DNA of 64,000 bases from a bacterium (GTDB lineage: Bacteria; Electryoneota; RPQS01): positions 124,001 to 188,000 of the forward strand of contig JADJEH010000009.1 of NCBI GenBank assembly GCA_016702305.1, written 5' to 3'. The translations under genes and the position numbers were made by a program. This document shows positions 1-7,868 of this stretch, in pieces (the first letter of the stretch is position 1; every line of letters starts with the position of its first letter). Under the pieces are notes generated by a model. That model saw only the letters and a list, made by a program, of their open reading frames with translations, ran no database searches and was not told the DNA's origin.

Positions 1-1
1 A

Positions 2-1108
2 CTGTTTGACCAGAGTCTCGAACAGCATCTGGAAAGCGTGGACGGTTTCCGGCTCGTGCCGCTCGATCCGGACGCGCGGCTGACGCTGTACGGCGTGCGC
101 ATGAACTCGGGCTTTGAGTATGAACCGAGCGAGGATCGCACCTACGAGGGGATCATTGAGTTCTATGTTGATCATACGGGCGACATCGCCGCACTGACGG
201 AGATCCCCATTGACGTGTATCTGCGCGGCGTAGTGGCCTCGGAGATGCCGACGGAGTTTCCGGAAGAGGCGCTGCGCGCGCAAGCAATTGCCTCGCGCAG
301 TCTGGTGATCGCGACGAAGGCGATCAAGCACTTGAACGATCAGTTTGAGTTGTGCGCGCACGTGCACTGTCAGGTGTACAGCGGCGTGACGCACGACAAT
401 GACCGCGTGAGTCAGGCGGTGGCCGATACGCGCGGCTGCATACTGTTCCACGAAGGGACGATCGTGGACGCGCACTATTCGGCGGTGTGCGGCGGGCATA
501 CGGAGGACGTGCAGGCGACGTGGGTGACGCCGCCGATCTTCGCGGGGACGGGCGTGCCGTGTTCCTGCGAACACGAGCTCGAGATTCCCGACTTGATGAC
601 TGAGAACGGCGCGCGGCGCTGGATTCAGACGCGTCCGGCGTCGTGCTGCAATCTGGAAGGATTGAATCTGCCGGTGTCGCGCAACTACAGCCGCAAGCAC
701 TTCCGCTGGGAAACGACGTTTCTGCGTTCGGAGCTTGAGGAAATTCTGTTGACGAAGACGGGTGTGGACATCGGGACGCTGTACGATATCCTGCCCATTC
801 GCCGCGGACGGAGCGGACGCTTGATGGAGGTGGAGGTGCTGGGATCGCTGGCCAATTTGCGGATCAAACGCGAGCTGACGATCCGGCGGCAGCTTTCCCA
901 TACGGCGCTCGAGAGTTCGGCGTTTCTGGTCGAAGTGCTGAACGACAGTCAGGGTAATCCCATGGAACTGGTGTTCACCGGCGCGGGCTGGGGGCACGGT
1001 GTGGGCATGTGTCAGGCCGGCGCGGCGCACATGGCGGTGAATGGCAAGAGCGCCACGGAGATTCTGCGGCACTATTATGTGGGCTGCGTAATCGAAAAGA
1101 GATATTAA
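2..1108 (+). CDS. SpoIID/LytB domain protein (5' end outside window)
   Basis: Member of the SpoIID/LytB (amidase enhancer) family. Proteins of this family cut or activate the cutting of glycan strands in peptidoglycan and are usually exported. The family core is visible: a conserved block with ALRAQAIASRS near the start, several Cys and His residues in the middle, and the C-terminal GWGHGVGMCQ signature followed by the expected tail ending near YYVG. A GTG lies at position 38, but the reading frame stays open to the window edge with protein-like residues (LFDQSLEQH), so the true start is upstream and any signal peptide cannot be seen. The EamA gene follows after 30 bases on the same strand. 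Confidence 0.85.
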   Translation: MFDQSLEQHLESVDGFRLVPLDPDARLTLYGVRMNSGFEYEPSEDRTYEGIIEFYVDHTGDIAALTEIPIDVYLRGVVASEMPTEFPEEALRAQAIASRSLVIATKAIKHLNDQFELCAHVHCQVYSGVTHDNDRVSQAVADTRGCILFHEGTIVDAHYSAVCGGHTEDVQATWVTPPIFAGTGVPCSCEHELEIPDLMTENGARRWIQTRPASCCNLEGLNLPVSRNYSRKHFRWETTFLRSELEEILLTKTGVDIGTLYDILPIRRGRSGRLMEVEVLGSLANLRIKRELTIRRQLSHTALESSAFLVEVLNDSQGNPMELVFTGAGWGHGVGMCQAGAAHMAVNGKSATEILRHYYVGCVIEKRY

Positions 1109-1138
1109 GCCGGTTACAACGTTGCGGGGGACAGCATT

Positions 1139-2023
1139 GTGGTTATCCTGGCCTATGTGGCGCTATGTCTGATCTGGGGCACGACCTATCTGGTGATCAA
1201 GGTCGCGCTCGAGGGCTTTCCGCCGTTTGTGCTGGGCGCGGTGCGGTTTGCCCTTGCCGGGATCATATTCTTGCCGTACATGCTACGGGACCGGAAGCGG
1301 CTGCCGCAGACGCGCGCACAGTGGGGATGGATTGCGCTGACGGGGACGATGATGCTCGCGGGCGGAAACGGTCTGGTGAATTTTGCGGAGCAGTATATTG
1401 ACTCGGGATTGACTGCGCTGACGGTGGCGACGAGCCCGGCCTGGTCGGCGGTCTTTTCGTGGATGATCATCGGTGAATCGGAGAAGCTCGACCGCATGTC
1501 GCTTGTGGGGATTGCGCTGGCGATGACGGGCATCTATGTGCTGCACCACGATCACATTAGTCTGTCGGCGGATGAGTGGCCGGGATTTGTGGCGCTGATA
1601 TTGTGTCCACCCTTGTGGACGCTGGCCTCGGTTCTGTCGCGCAAGTATCTCCGTGAACTCGACGCCTTCACCGTTTCGGCGACGCAGATGTTCTCGGGAG
1701 CGGTTGCATTCGGGATTATTTCACTCATCATCGGGGAGTCGTGGGCGTTGGCGCCGAGCGCGAAAGCGATCGGCGCGCTGCTGTATCTAACGGTACTGGG
1801 TTCGGTGGTGGCGTTTACGGCCTACGCCTATTTGCTCAAGCGCGTGCCCGCGGCGCGGGTGAACACGTACACATTCATTAACCCGGTCATAGCGCTGGTG
1901 GCCGGCGCGGTGATCTTGAGCGAGCCGATTACGCCGGAAGTCTATCCGGCGACGGCGCTGATTTTGGCGGGCATGGGGATCCTCTACGCGATGCGTAATC
2001 GCCGAGCGGGACAGACAAAGTAA
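1139..2023 (+). CDS. EamA/DMT-superfamily transporter
   Basis: Ten-segment inner-membrane permease of the drug/metabolite transporter superfamily, 294 residues, the usual length for two tandem five-helix EamA units. The start matches the family (YVALCLIWGTTYLVIK), and the second repeat carries a matching SVVAFTAYAYLLKRVPA segment before the last helices. Such proteins export small metabolites or amino acids; the substrate cannot be read from sequence. The GTG start is preceded by a G-rich stretch (GCGGGGGA). It lies 30 bases after the SpoIID gene and only 12 bases before prfB, so all three may be cotranscribed. Confidence 0.88.
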   Translation: MVILAYVALCLIWGTTYLVIKVALEGFPPFVLGAVRFALAGIIFLPYMLRDRKRLPQTRAQWGWIALTGTMMLAGGNGLVNFAEQYIDSGLTALTVATSPAWSAVFSWMIIGESEKLDRMSLVGIALAMTGIYVLHHDHISLSADEWPGFVALILCPPLWTLASVLSRKYLRELDAFTVSATQMFSGAVAFGIISLIIGESWALAPSAKAIGALLYLTVLGSVVAFTAYAYLLKRVPAARVNTYTFINPVIALVAGAVILSEPITPEVYPATALILAGMGILYAMRNRRAGQTK

Positions 2024-2035
2024 ACTGGAGATTGG

Positions 2036-3188
2036 ATGAAGCCTGAAGAATTGTCACAACTGATCGCGGAGCATAAGCCGAAGCTGGACATTCTGCGGAG
2101 GTCGCTTTGACTATGCCAAGCGCATAGGGGAGATCGAGAAGCTCGAAGTCCTGGCCGGCGGCGCGGGATTCTGGGACGACCAGGAGCAGGCGCAGAAGGT
2201 GCTCAAGCAGATAGCGGAGCACAAGTCGTGGGTTGAGGCGTACCGGCAGGTGGAATCCGCGCTGGGCGACCTCGACGCGATGCGTGAGTTGGCGGTGGAA
2301 TCGCCCGACGATTTCAGCGCTGCGGATTTGGCGGGCGAAGCGAAAAAGTTCGCCCAGCTCTTTGAAGAATTGGAAACGCGCGCGATGCTGAAGGACCCCA
2401 CGGACATCAAGAGCGCGATTATCCATATCCATCCGGGCGCGGGCGGGACGGAATCCTCGGACTGGGCCGCAATGCTCTACCGGATGTATCTGCGCTGGAC
2501 GGAGCAACGCGGTTGGAAAGTAGACCTGCTCGATTTGGAACCGGCGGAAGAGGCCGGGATAAAATCGGCAGTGATCGAAGTGCAGGGCGAATACGCCTAC
2601 GGCTATTGCAAGGCGGAAACGGGCGTGCACAGGCTCGTGCGCATCTCGCCGTTTGACGCCAATGCGCGGCGGCACACATCGTTCGCGAGCGTGTTCGTGT
2701 ATCCGGAAGTGGAAGAGGTGCCGGAGATTCAGGTGCGGCCCGAGGATTTGCGGATTGACACGTTTCGCGCGTCCGGCGCCGGCGGTCAGCATGTGAACCG
2801 GACGGAGTCGGCGATTCGCATCACGCACTTGCCGTCAGGACTTGTGGTGACGTGCCAGACGGACCGTTCACAGCACCGCAACCGCGACTCAGCGATGAAG
2901 GTTCTTTATGCGCGGCTCTATCAGAAATATCTTGACGACGAGCGCGCGAAGAACGCCAACATTGAGAGTTCGAAGACGGATATCGCGTGGGGACACCAGA
3001 TCCGCTCCTACGTGTTCCAGCCGTATCAGATGGTCAAGGATCACCGGACGGGCGTGGAAACGTCAAACATTCAGAAGGTGATGGACGGTGACTTGGACGA
3101 ATTTGTGCGCGCGTTCCTGTTGACGGGTGCGCAAGGTAAATACGCGCGATCACGGCAACAGGCTACGACTGAAGACGATGACCTATAA
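2036..3188 (+). CDS. prfB: Peptide chain release factor 2, with programmed +1 frameshift
   Basis: Release factor 2 ends translation at UGA and UAA codons in the ribosomal A site. The gene is read in two frames: codons 1-24 from ATG 2036, an in-frame TGA at 2108-2110, then a +1 shift so that GAC at 2109 is read and translation runs to the TAA at 3186-3188. After the shift come the FWDDQEQA region, the SPF tripeptide typical of RF2 stop-codon recognition (in VRISPFDA) and the catalytic GGQ loop (SGAGGQHVNRTES). The product is about 383 residues, slightly longer than E. coli RF2. A GGAG sits five bases before the ATG. An annotation that ignores the shift would begin at GTG 2199 and lose the N-terminus. 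Confidence 0.96.
2097..2110 (+). promoter_or_regulatory. prfB programmed frameshift site
   Basis: An internal Shine-Dalgarno GGAGG (2097-2101) stands three bases before the slippery CTT, which is followed by TGA and C. This is the arrangement known from bacterial prfB: the internal SD presses the ribosome to slip from CTT into the +1 frame when RF2 is scarce, giving autoregulation. Spacing and slippery codon match the E. coli site; the SD is GGAGG rather than AGGGGG. Confidence 0.95.
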
Positions 3189-3210
3189 CATTTCTCGTGC
3201 AGGGAGGAAT

Positions 3211-5265
3211 ATGAAGAAAGTGCTGATCGTTCTGTGTTTTTGCATTGCGGCGGCGGCGTTAGGAAAGCCGACGCCCGTGGCGACGGATGGTGAACCGTAT
3301 TACGCGTTTGTGCCGAATCATGTGCTCGTGGCGTTTTCAAAAAGCACGGCGCAGACGACGATTGACGAGATTATCGCGGGCAGCGGCGGCAAGGTGGGCA
3401 GCTATTCCAAACTGCTCGACTTCTATCGCGTGGAAGTGCCAACCGGGGCGGCGGCGGGTGTGCGTTATTTTCGCGCGCAGAACGCCGTGCTGTGGGCGAA
3501 CTACAATTACCTGTTGACGGCGCTAATGGTGCCGAACGACAATTTGTACACGTATCAGTGGCACTATCCGCTGATCGGTTTGGAACAGGCGTGGGATCTG
3601 ACGCAGGGCGATCCGTCGGTAAAGGTGGCGGTGCTGGATCAGGGTTTTCAGTTCGATCACGAAGACATGGCCGGCGTGCAGACGGTGAGCGGCTACGATT
3701 GGATTGACGAGGACAACGATCCGTCGGAACCCGATCTCGTGGACTCGCACGGTATGCACGTATCGGGAACGATTTTCGCGCGCACCAATAACAACACGGG
3801 AATCGCGGGTATCGCTCCGAATTGCCGCTTGATGCCGGTGCGTGTGCTGGACAATTCGGGGTCAGGTTCGTCGGAAGCGATTGCCAACGGGTTCGCGTGG
3901 GCGGCGCAGCAGGGCGCGCAGATCGTGAACGCGTCGTTGGGATTCCCGAATCAGAATAATCAGCCGCCGGTAGATCCCGGTCAGCCGCTGTCGGGTGCGA
4001 TTCAGCAATGCGCGGCGGCGGGTGTGGTGCTGTGCGTGGCGTCGGGCAATGACAACGCTGACTATGTATCGTATCCGGCGGCCTATCCAGCCTGCATCTC
4101 TGTCGGCGCGACGGCCATCGGCAATGCCATTGCGCCGTATTCGAACGCGGGCAGCGAATTGGATGTGTGCGCTCCGGGCGGAAATACGGATCAGGACTTG
4201 AATCAGGATTCGTACGTTGACGGCGTGCTTTCGACGGTGCGCGACAATACCGGTTCGGACTACTACGTATTCTGGCAGGGAACCTCCATGGCGACTCCGC
4301 ATGTGGCGGGCGTGGCGGCGTTGTTGATGTCGCGCGGTTGTCCGGCTCATCAGGTGCGCAACGCCTTGCAGAACACCGCGCTCGACTTGGGGCCGGCCGG
4401 TTGGGATGTTACCTACGGGCACGGGCGCATCAGCGCGTTGGCGGCGCTGCAATATGATTGGAGCGGCGGCGGCGGTGAAACGGTGCTGTTCGACGGTCCG
4501 ATGGAAAGCAACAACGAGGGCTGGACGGTGCGCGAGGACGGCAACGACGGCGTGGGTTGGCGTTTTCTTGATTTCGGCAGCGCGGATTGCGGCAATGCAG
4601 CGCACGGCGGGCAGAACGGCATCTGGCATGACGACGAGCAGAGTGTCGGGCTGCTCGATGATTGGCTGTTCACGCCGGAGATCAGCGTTCCGGCCAACGC
4701 TACGGCCGTGACGTTTTCGTTCTGGCAGCGAAATTGTTTTGTGACGCCGCAATACTACGACCTGCATGCGATCTACTATTCGACCGACGGCGAGGACTTC
4801 ACGTTGATCAGCGAGTTGGACGACGCGGCGCAGAATTGGGAACAGATTTCGGTGGACGCGGCGGCGCTTGCGGGTGAAGATGTCTATTTCGCGTGGCGCT
4901 ATCGCGGCGACTATGCGACCGAATGGTTTTTGGATGACGTGCAGGTGACGGCCGTGCTGGGCACGGACGCCGACACACGCGCAGATCTGACGATTCCCAT
5001 GGCGTTTGTGCTGGAGCACGCCTACCCGAATCCGTTCAACGCGGCGGTGCAAATTCCGTTTGCGGTCAACGCGGCGCGTGAATTGTCGCTGGAAATTTAC
5101 AATTTGGCCGGACAGAAGGTGGCTACGCTGTTTGAGCACACGCACTTTGCGCCGGGCGCGCAGCGTGTGCATTGGCAGGCCGACGGCCTGGCCAGCGGCG
5201 TCTATCTGGTGAAGCTGTCGAGCGGCAAACAGATGCAGACGCAGAAGATCCTGCTGGTAAAATAA
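3211..5265 (+). CDS. Subtilisin-like serine protease (S8) with T9SS sorting domain
   Basis: Secreted subtilase of 684 residues. A signal peptide (MKKVLIVLCFCIAAAALG) is followed by an N-terminal prodomain-like region ending near residue 110, then the catalytic domain with Asp143 (AVLDQGF), His180 (DSHGMHVSG) and Ser359 (GTSMATPHVAG). A jelly-roll-like region follows (about 430-590). The C-terminus has the T9SS type A features: AYPNPFN, then SGVYLVKLSSG and a basic KILLVK end. The ATG at 3211 is chosen because AGGGAGG precedes it and the signal peptide begins there. The protein is probably exported by the T9SS, whose porU and porV genes lie further right. The triad is intact, unlike in the second subtilase near 57 kb. 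Confidence 0.93.
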   Translation: MKKVLIVLCFCIAAAALGKPTPVATDGEPYYAFVPNHVLVAFSKSTAQTTIDEIIAGSGGKVGSYSKLLDFYRVEVPTGAAAGVRYFRAQNAVLWANYNYLLTALMVPNDNLYTYQWHYPLIGLEQAWDLTQGDPSVKVAVLDQGFQFDHEDMAGVQTVSGYDWIDEDNDPSEPDLVDSHGMHVSGTIFARTNNNTGIAGIAPNCRLMPVRVLDNSGSGSSEAIANGFAWAAQQGAQIVNASLGFPNQNNQPPVDPGQPLSGAIQQCAAAGVVLCVASGNDNADYVSYPAAYPACISVGATAIGNAIAPYSNAGSELDVCAPGGNTDQDLNQDSYVDGVLSTVRDNTGSDYYVFWQGTSMATPHVAGVAALLMSRGCPAHQVRNALQNTALDLGPAGWDVTYGHGRISALAALQYDWSGGGGETVLFDGPMESNNEGWTVREDGNDGVGWRFLDFGSADCGNAAHGGQNGIWHDDEQSVGLLDDWLFTPEISVPANATAVTFSFWQRNCFVTPQYYDLHAIYYSTDGEDFTLISELDDAAQNWEQISVDAAALAGEDVYFAWRYRGDYATEWFLDDVQVTAVLGTDADTRADLTIPMAFVLEHAYPNPFNAAVQIPFAVNAARELSLEIYNLAGQKVATLFEHTHFAPGAQRVHWQADGLASGVYLVKLSSGKQMQTQKILLVK

Positions 5266-5273
5266 CTTATCCT

Positions 5274-6434
5274 GTGACTCCCGAGACTGTCAGTTTGCCG
5301 ACGGTGCTGGCCGCCGATCATGTGCGGCCGCACCGTCCGACTTACGCGCGCATCTACCGTGATGCGATTGCGGAGAATTTCGCGCGCTTTCGCGAACTGG
5401 CTCCGCGGTCGCAGGTGATGGCGGTGGTCAAGGCGGACGCCTACGGTCACGGGCTGTTGCAGTGTGCGCATCTGTTCGGCGAATTGGGAGCGGATGCGTT
5501 CGGAGTAGGATTTGTGGAAGAAGGAATCGTCCTGCGGCACGCGGGTGTGCGCGCGCCGATTCTGGTTCTGGGCGGTATCGTCGGCTCGCAGATCAGTCTG
5601 TTTCTTGAATATGATCTGGACTTGACGGCGAGTTCCGTGTTCAAATTGGAAGCGATTGAGCGGGCAGCTCAGATTAGCGGCAAGATCGCCCGGGTGCAGA
5701 TCAAAGTGGACACGGGCATGAACCGTATCGGCCAGAACTTCCGCACGGCGGAGACGCTCCTGCGCGCGGCGAAGCGGGCCCGGCATGTGCAGGTGGCCGG
5801 CATCTACTCGCACCTGGCGACTGCCGAGGAGGATGACGAATCATTCGCACGGCTGCAGATGCACCGGTTCGCGGAAGTGAAACGGCTGGCACTGTCGCTG
5901 GGTTTTACCGACGCGCGCTACCACTTGGCAAATTCGGCGGGTGCGATCCGCTTTCCGGATGCGCATCACGATCTGATTCGTCCGGGGATCGGGCTGTACG
6001 GTCAGCATGCGGCGGCGCCGCTGCAACGAGACTTTCCACTGCGTGCGGCGCACGCTTTGGTAAGTGAAGTGGTCTACGTCAAGGGCGTGCGCCAGGGCGA
6101 AGGAGTGAGTTACAACCTGCAGTGGACCGCCCCTGAGAACGTGTGGGTGGCGACGGTGCCGGTGGGTTATGGCGACGGCTATCCCCGCCGCTTGTCCAAT
6201 CGCGCCAGCGTTCTGATCGGCGGCAAGCGCTATCCGATTGTGGGCACCGTATGCATGGATCAGTTCATGGTGAATTTAGGCCGCGACAAAGTTGAGGTGG
6301 GCAGCGAAGTCGTGCTGTGGGGACGGCAGGGCGACGCGGAAATCACGCTGTGGGAGCTCTGCGACGCGGGCGGTTTCATTCCCTATGAATTGCCGATCTA
6401 TCTTACAGGCCGCGTGCCCCGAGTTTTCGGATGA
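5274..6434 (+). CDS. alr: Alanine racemase
   Basis: PLP enzyme that interconverts L- and D-alanine in the cytoplasm to supply D-alanine for peptidoglycan. About 386 residues from GTG 5274, the normal length. Visible residues: PLP lysine 53 in AVVKADAYGHG, the opposite-face catalytic tyrosine 280 in GEGVSYNLQW, and the CMDQ motif in VGTVCMDQFMV. GTG 5274 lies 8 bases after the protease stop; GTG codons at 5304 and 5322 are alternatives, and no clear ribosome site decides. The stop overlaps the next gene's ATG by four bases, so alr, the acetyltransferase and the dehydrogenase are probably coupled. Confidence 0.94.
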   Translation: MTPETVSLPTVLAADHVRPHRPTYARIYRDAIAENFARFRELAPRSQVMAVVKADAYGHGLLQCAHLFGELGADAFGVGFVEEGIVLRHAGVRAPILVLGGIVGSQISLFLEYDLDLTASSVFKLEAIERAAQISGKIARVQIKVDTGMNRIGQNFRTAETLLRAAKRARHVQVAGIYSHLATAEEDDESFARLQMHRFAEVKRLALSLGFTDARYHLANSAGAIRFPDAHHDLIRPGIGLYGQHAAAPLQRDFPLRAAHALVSEVVYVKGVRQGEGVSYNLQWTAPENVWVATVPVGYGDGYPRRLSNRASVLIGGKRYPIVGTVCMDQFMVNLGRDKVEVGSEVVLWGRQGDAEITLWELCDAGGFIPYELPIYLTGRVPRVFG

Positions 6435-6985
6435 TTCGCCTCGCGACACCGGGTGACGCGGCGGCGTGCCTGAAGATTTACGCCCCAATTATCGAAGCGA
6501 CGGCCATCAGTTTTGAGACGGTTGTGCCGTCGGTTGAGGAGTTTGCCAAACGCCTTGCCAAGATTCAAGCGCACTACCCCTTTCTGGTGTGGGAAGAAGA
6601 TGGCGAGGTCTTGGGCTATGTCTATGCCACGCGCTACCGTGAACGCGCAGCCTATGATTGGGTTTGTGAATCGGCAATTTACGTGAGTCCGGCTGCGCAT
6701 GGCCGTGGCATCGGGCGGCGGCTCTACGAGCGGCTGTTCACCAATCTGCGGGCCATGAACATGATCTCAGTGGTCGGCGGCATTCGCTCGGGCTCTGCGA
6801 GTGCGGAGTTTCATCGGCACATGGGATTTGTGCCGGTGGGCACGATTCCGTTCGCGGGTTACAAGTTCGGCGCGTGGCACGACGTGGAGTTTTGGCAGTA
6901 CTTGCTGGCCGATCCCGTGCCCCTCTCCCCTGCTCCGGTGATCCCGTTCCCGCTGTTGCAGCATCCGGTGAGCGGGCATGCCTAA
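6431..6985 (+). CDS. GNAT N-acetyltransferase (phosphinothricin acetyltransferase-like)
   Basis: Cytoplasmic acetyl-CoA-dependent N-acetyltransferase, 184 residues. The layout resembles the Pat/Bar group: an early KIYAPII-IEATAISFE segment, YVYATRYRERAAYDW, and the acetyl-CoA pyrophosphate loop AAHGRGIGRRLYE, ending with the FAGYKFGAWHDVEFWQ block. Members acetylate phosphinothricin, methionine sulfoximine or related amino acids; the true substrate here is unknown. Its ATG overlaps the alr stop and its end overlaps the next start by 8 bases, a sign of tight coupling. Confidence 0.88.
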   Translation: MIRLATPGDAAACLKIYAPIIEATAISFETVVPSVEEFAKRLAKIQAHYPFLVWEEDGEVLGYVYATRYRERAAYDWVCESAIYVSPAAHGRGIGRRLYERLFTNLRAMNMISVVGGIRSGSASAEFHRHMGFVPVGTIPFAGYKFGAWHDVEFWQYLLADPVPLSPAPVIPFPLLQHPVSGHA

Positions 6986-7754
6986 GACGGCGCTGATAAC
7001 CGGCGCGTCGAGTGGCATCGGGTTGGAGCTGGCCAAGGTTTTTGCGCGGGACGGAATACATCTTGTGCTGGTTGCGCGGTCTGCGGCAACGCTTCGCGAC
7101 GTAAAGGCGCAGTTGGAGCGCGATTACGGCGTGTCCGTGACGGCGCTTAGCGCCGATCTGAGCATCCCCGGCGCTGCGTCTTCGCTTCATGCAGACGTTA
7201 CGGCTCGCCAGATTCAAGTTGACTATCTCGTCAATAACGCGGGCTATGGGCTCTACGGACCTTTTCACCGGCTGGCGCTGGACGACGAGTTGGCGATGCT
7301 GCAGCTTAATTGCGCGGCGATGACAGCGCTGACGAAACTGTTCTCGCAGGAGATGCTGGCGCGGGGCACTGGGCGGGTGCTTAACGTGGCTTCGACGGCG
7401 GCCTTTCAACCGGGTCCCCTGATGGCCGTGTACTATGCGAGCAAGAGCTACGTCCTGCTGTTGAGCGAGGCGCTGCATAATGAGTTCGCAGGGACGGGGG
7501 TAACGGTCAGTTGCCTCTGCCCGGGGCCGACACCGACGGGATTTCAAGGCCGCGCGGGGAACAGCACGTCGGGTTTGTCCGGGCTGGTCTCGACCTCGGC
7601 CCAGCAGGTGGCGCGGGCCGGTTACCGGGGCATGCTGCGCGGCAAGTCGGTGATTGTGCCGGGGTTGATCAACAAGCTGCTGGTGTTTTTGGTTCGCTTT
7701 GCCCCGCGCACCTTGGTGACGGCGGCATCGCGTTGGACAGCCGAGAGCCGTTAG
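6978..7754 (+). CDS. Short-chain dehydrogenase/reductase
   Basis: Classical SDR-family NAD(P)-dependent oxidoreductase of 258 residues. The Rossmann loop TGASSGIG is near residue 8, NNAG near 88, catalytic Ser in NVASTAAF and the YYASK Tyr/Lys pair near 155. The closest broad group is the DltE/YqjQ-like SDRs that act on lipophilic or unknown ketones; no substrate can be assigned. The C-terminus has a hydrophobic VIVPGLINKLLVFLVRFAP stretch, which could associate with the membrane. GAGCGGG before the ATG may serve as ribosome site. It is the last gene of the alr cluster; the next start is 114 bases away. Confidence 0.9.
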   Translation: MPKTALITGASSGIGLELAKVFARDGIHLVLVARSAATLRDVKAQLERDYGVSVTALSADLSIPGAASSLHADVTARQIQVDYLVNNAGYGLYGPFHRLALDDELAMLQLNCAAMTALTKLFSQEMLARGTGRVLNVASTAAFQPGPLMAVYYASKSYVLLLSEALHNEFAGTGVTVSCLCPGPTPTGFQGRAGNSTSGLSGLVSTSAQQVARAGYRGMLRGKSVIVPGLINKLLVFLVRFAPRTLVTAASRWTAESR

Positions 7755-7868
7755 GGCTTTTGTTCGTTTTTCGCATCGAGACTGACACAAATCGTCGGAA
7801 TTTCTGCTCCAGTATTCCATGACGGGTCCCTGGAAATTGATTTTGGACTATTCTTGGAAGGAGGGGCA

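Noticed and set aside
1929..2828. Long antisense reading frame opposite the EamA and prfB genes
   Set aside because: Arginine- and histidine-rich shadow of two well-supported plus-strand genes, crossing their boundary; no ribosome site or family.
3862..5172. 436-codon antisense frame over the subtilase
   Set aside because: High-GC shadow frame; the plus strand has the complete catalytic triad and sorting domain.
6895..6960. Proline-rich C-terminal end of the GNAT protein considered as a frameshifted tail
   Set aside because: The frame runs smoothly to a stop overlapping the next gene with ordinary codon use; no sign of a shift.
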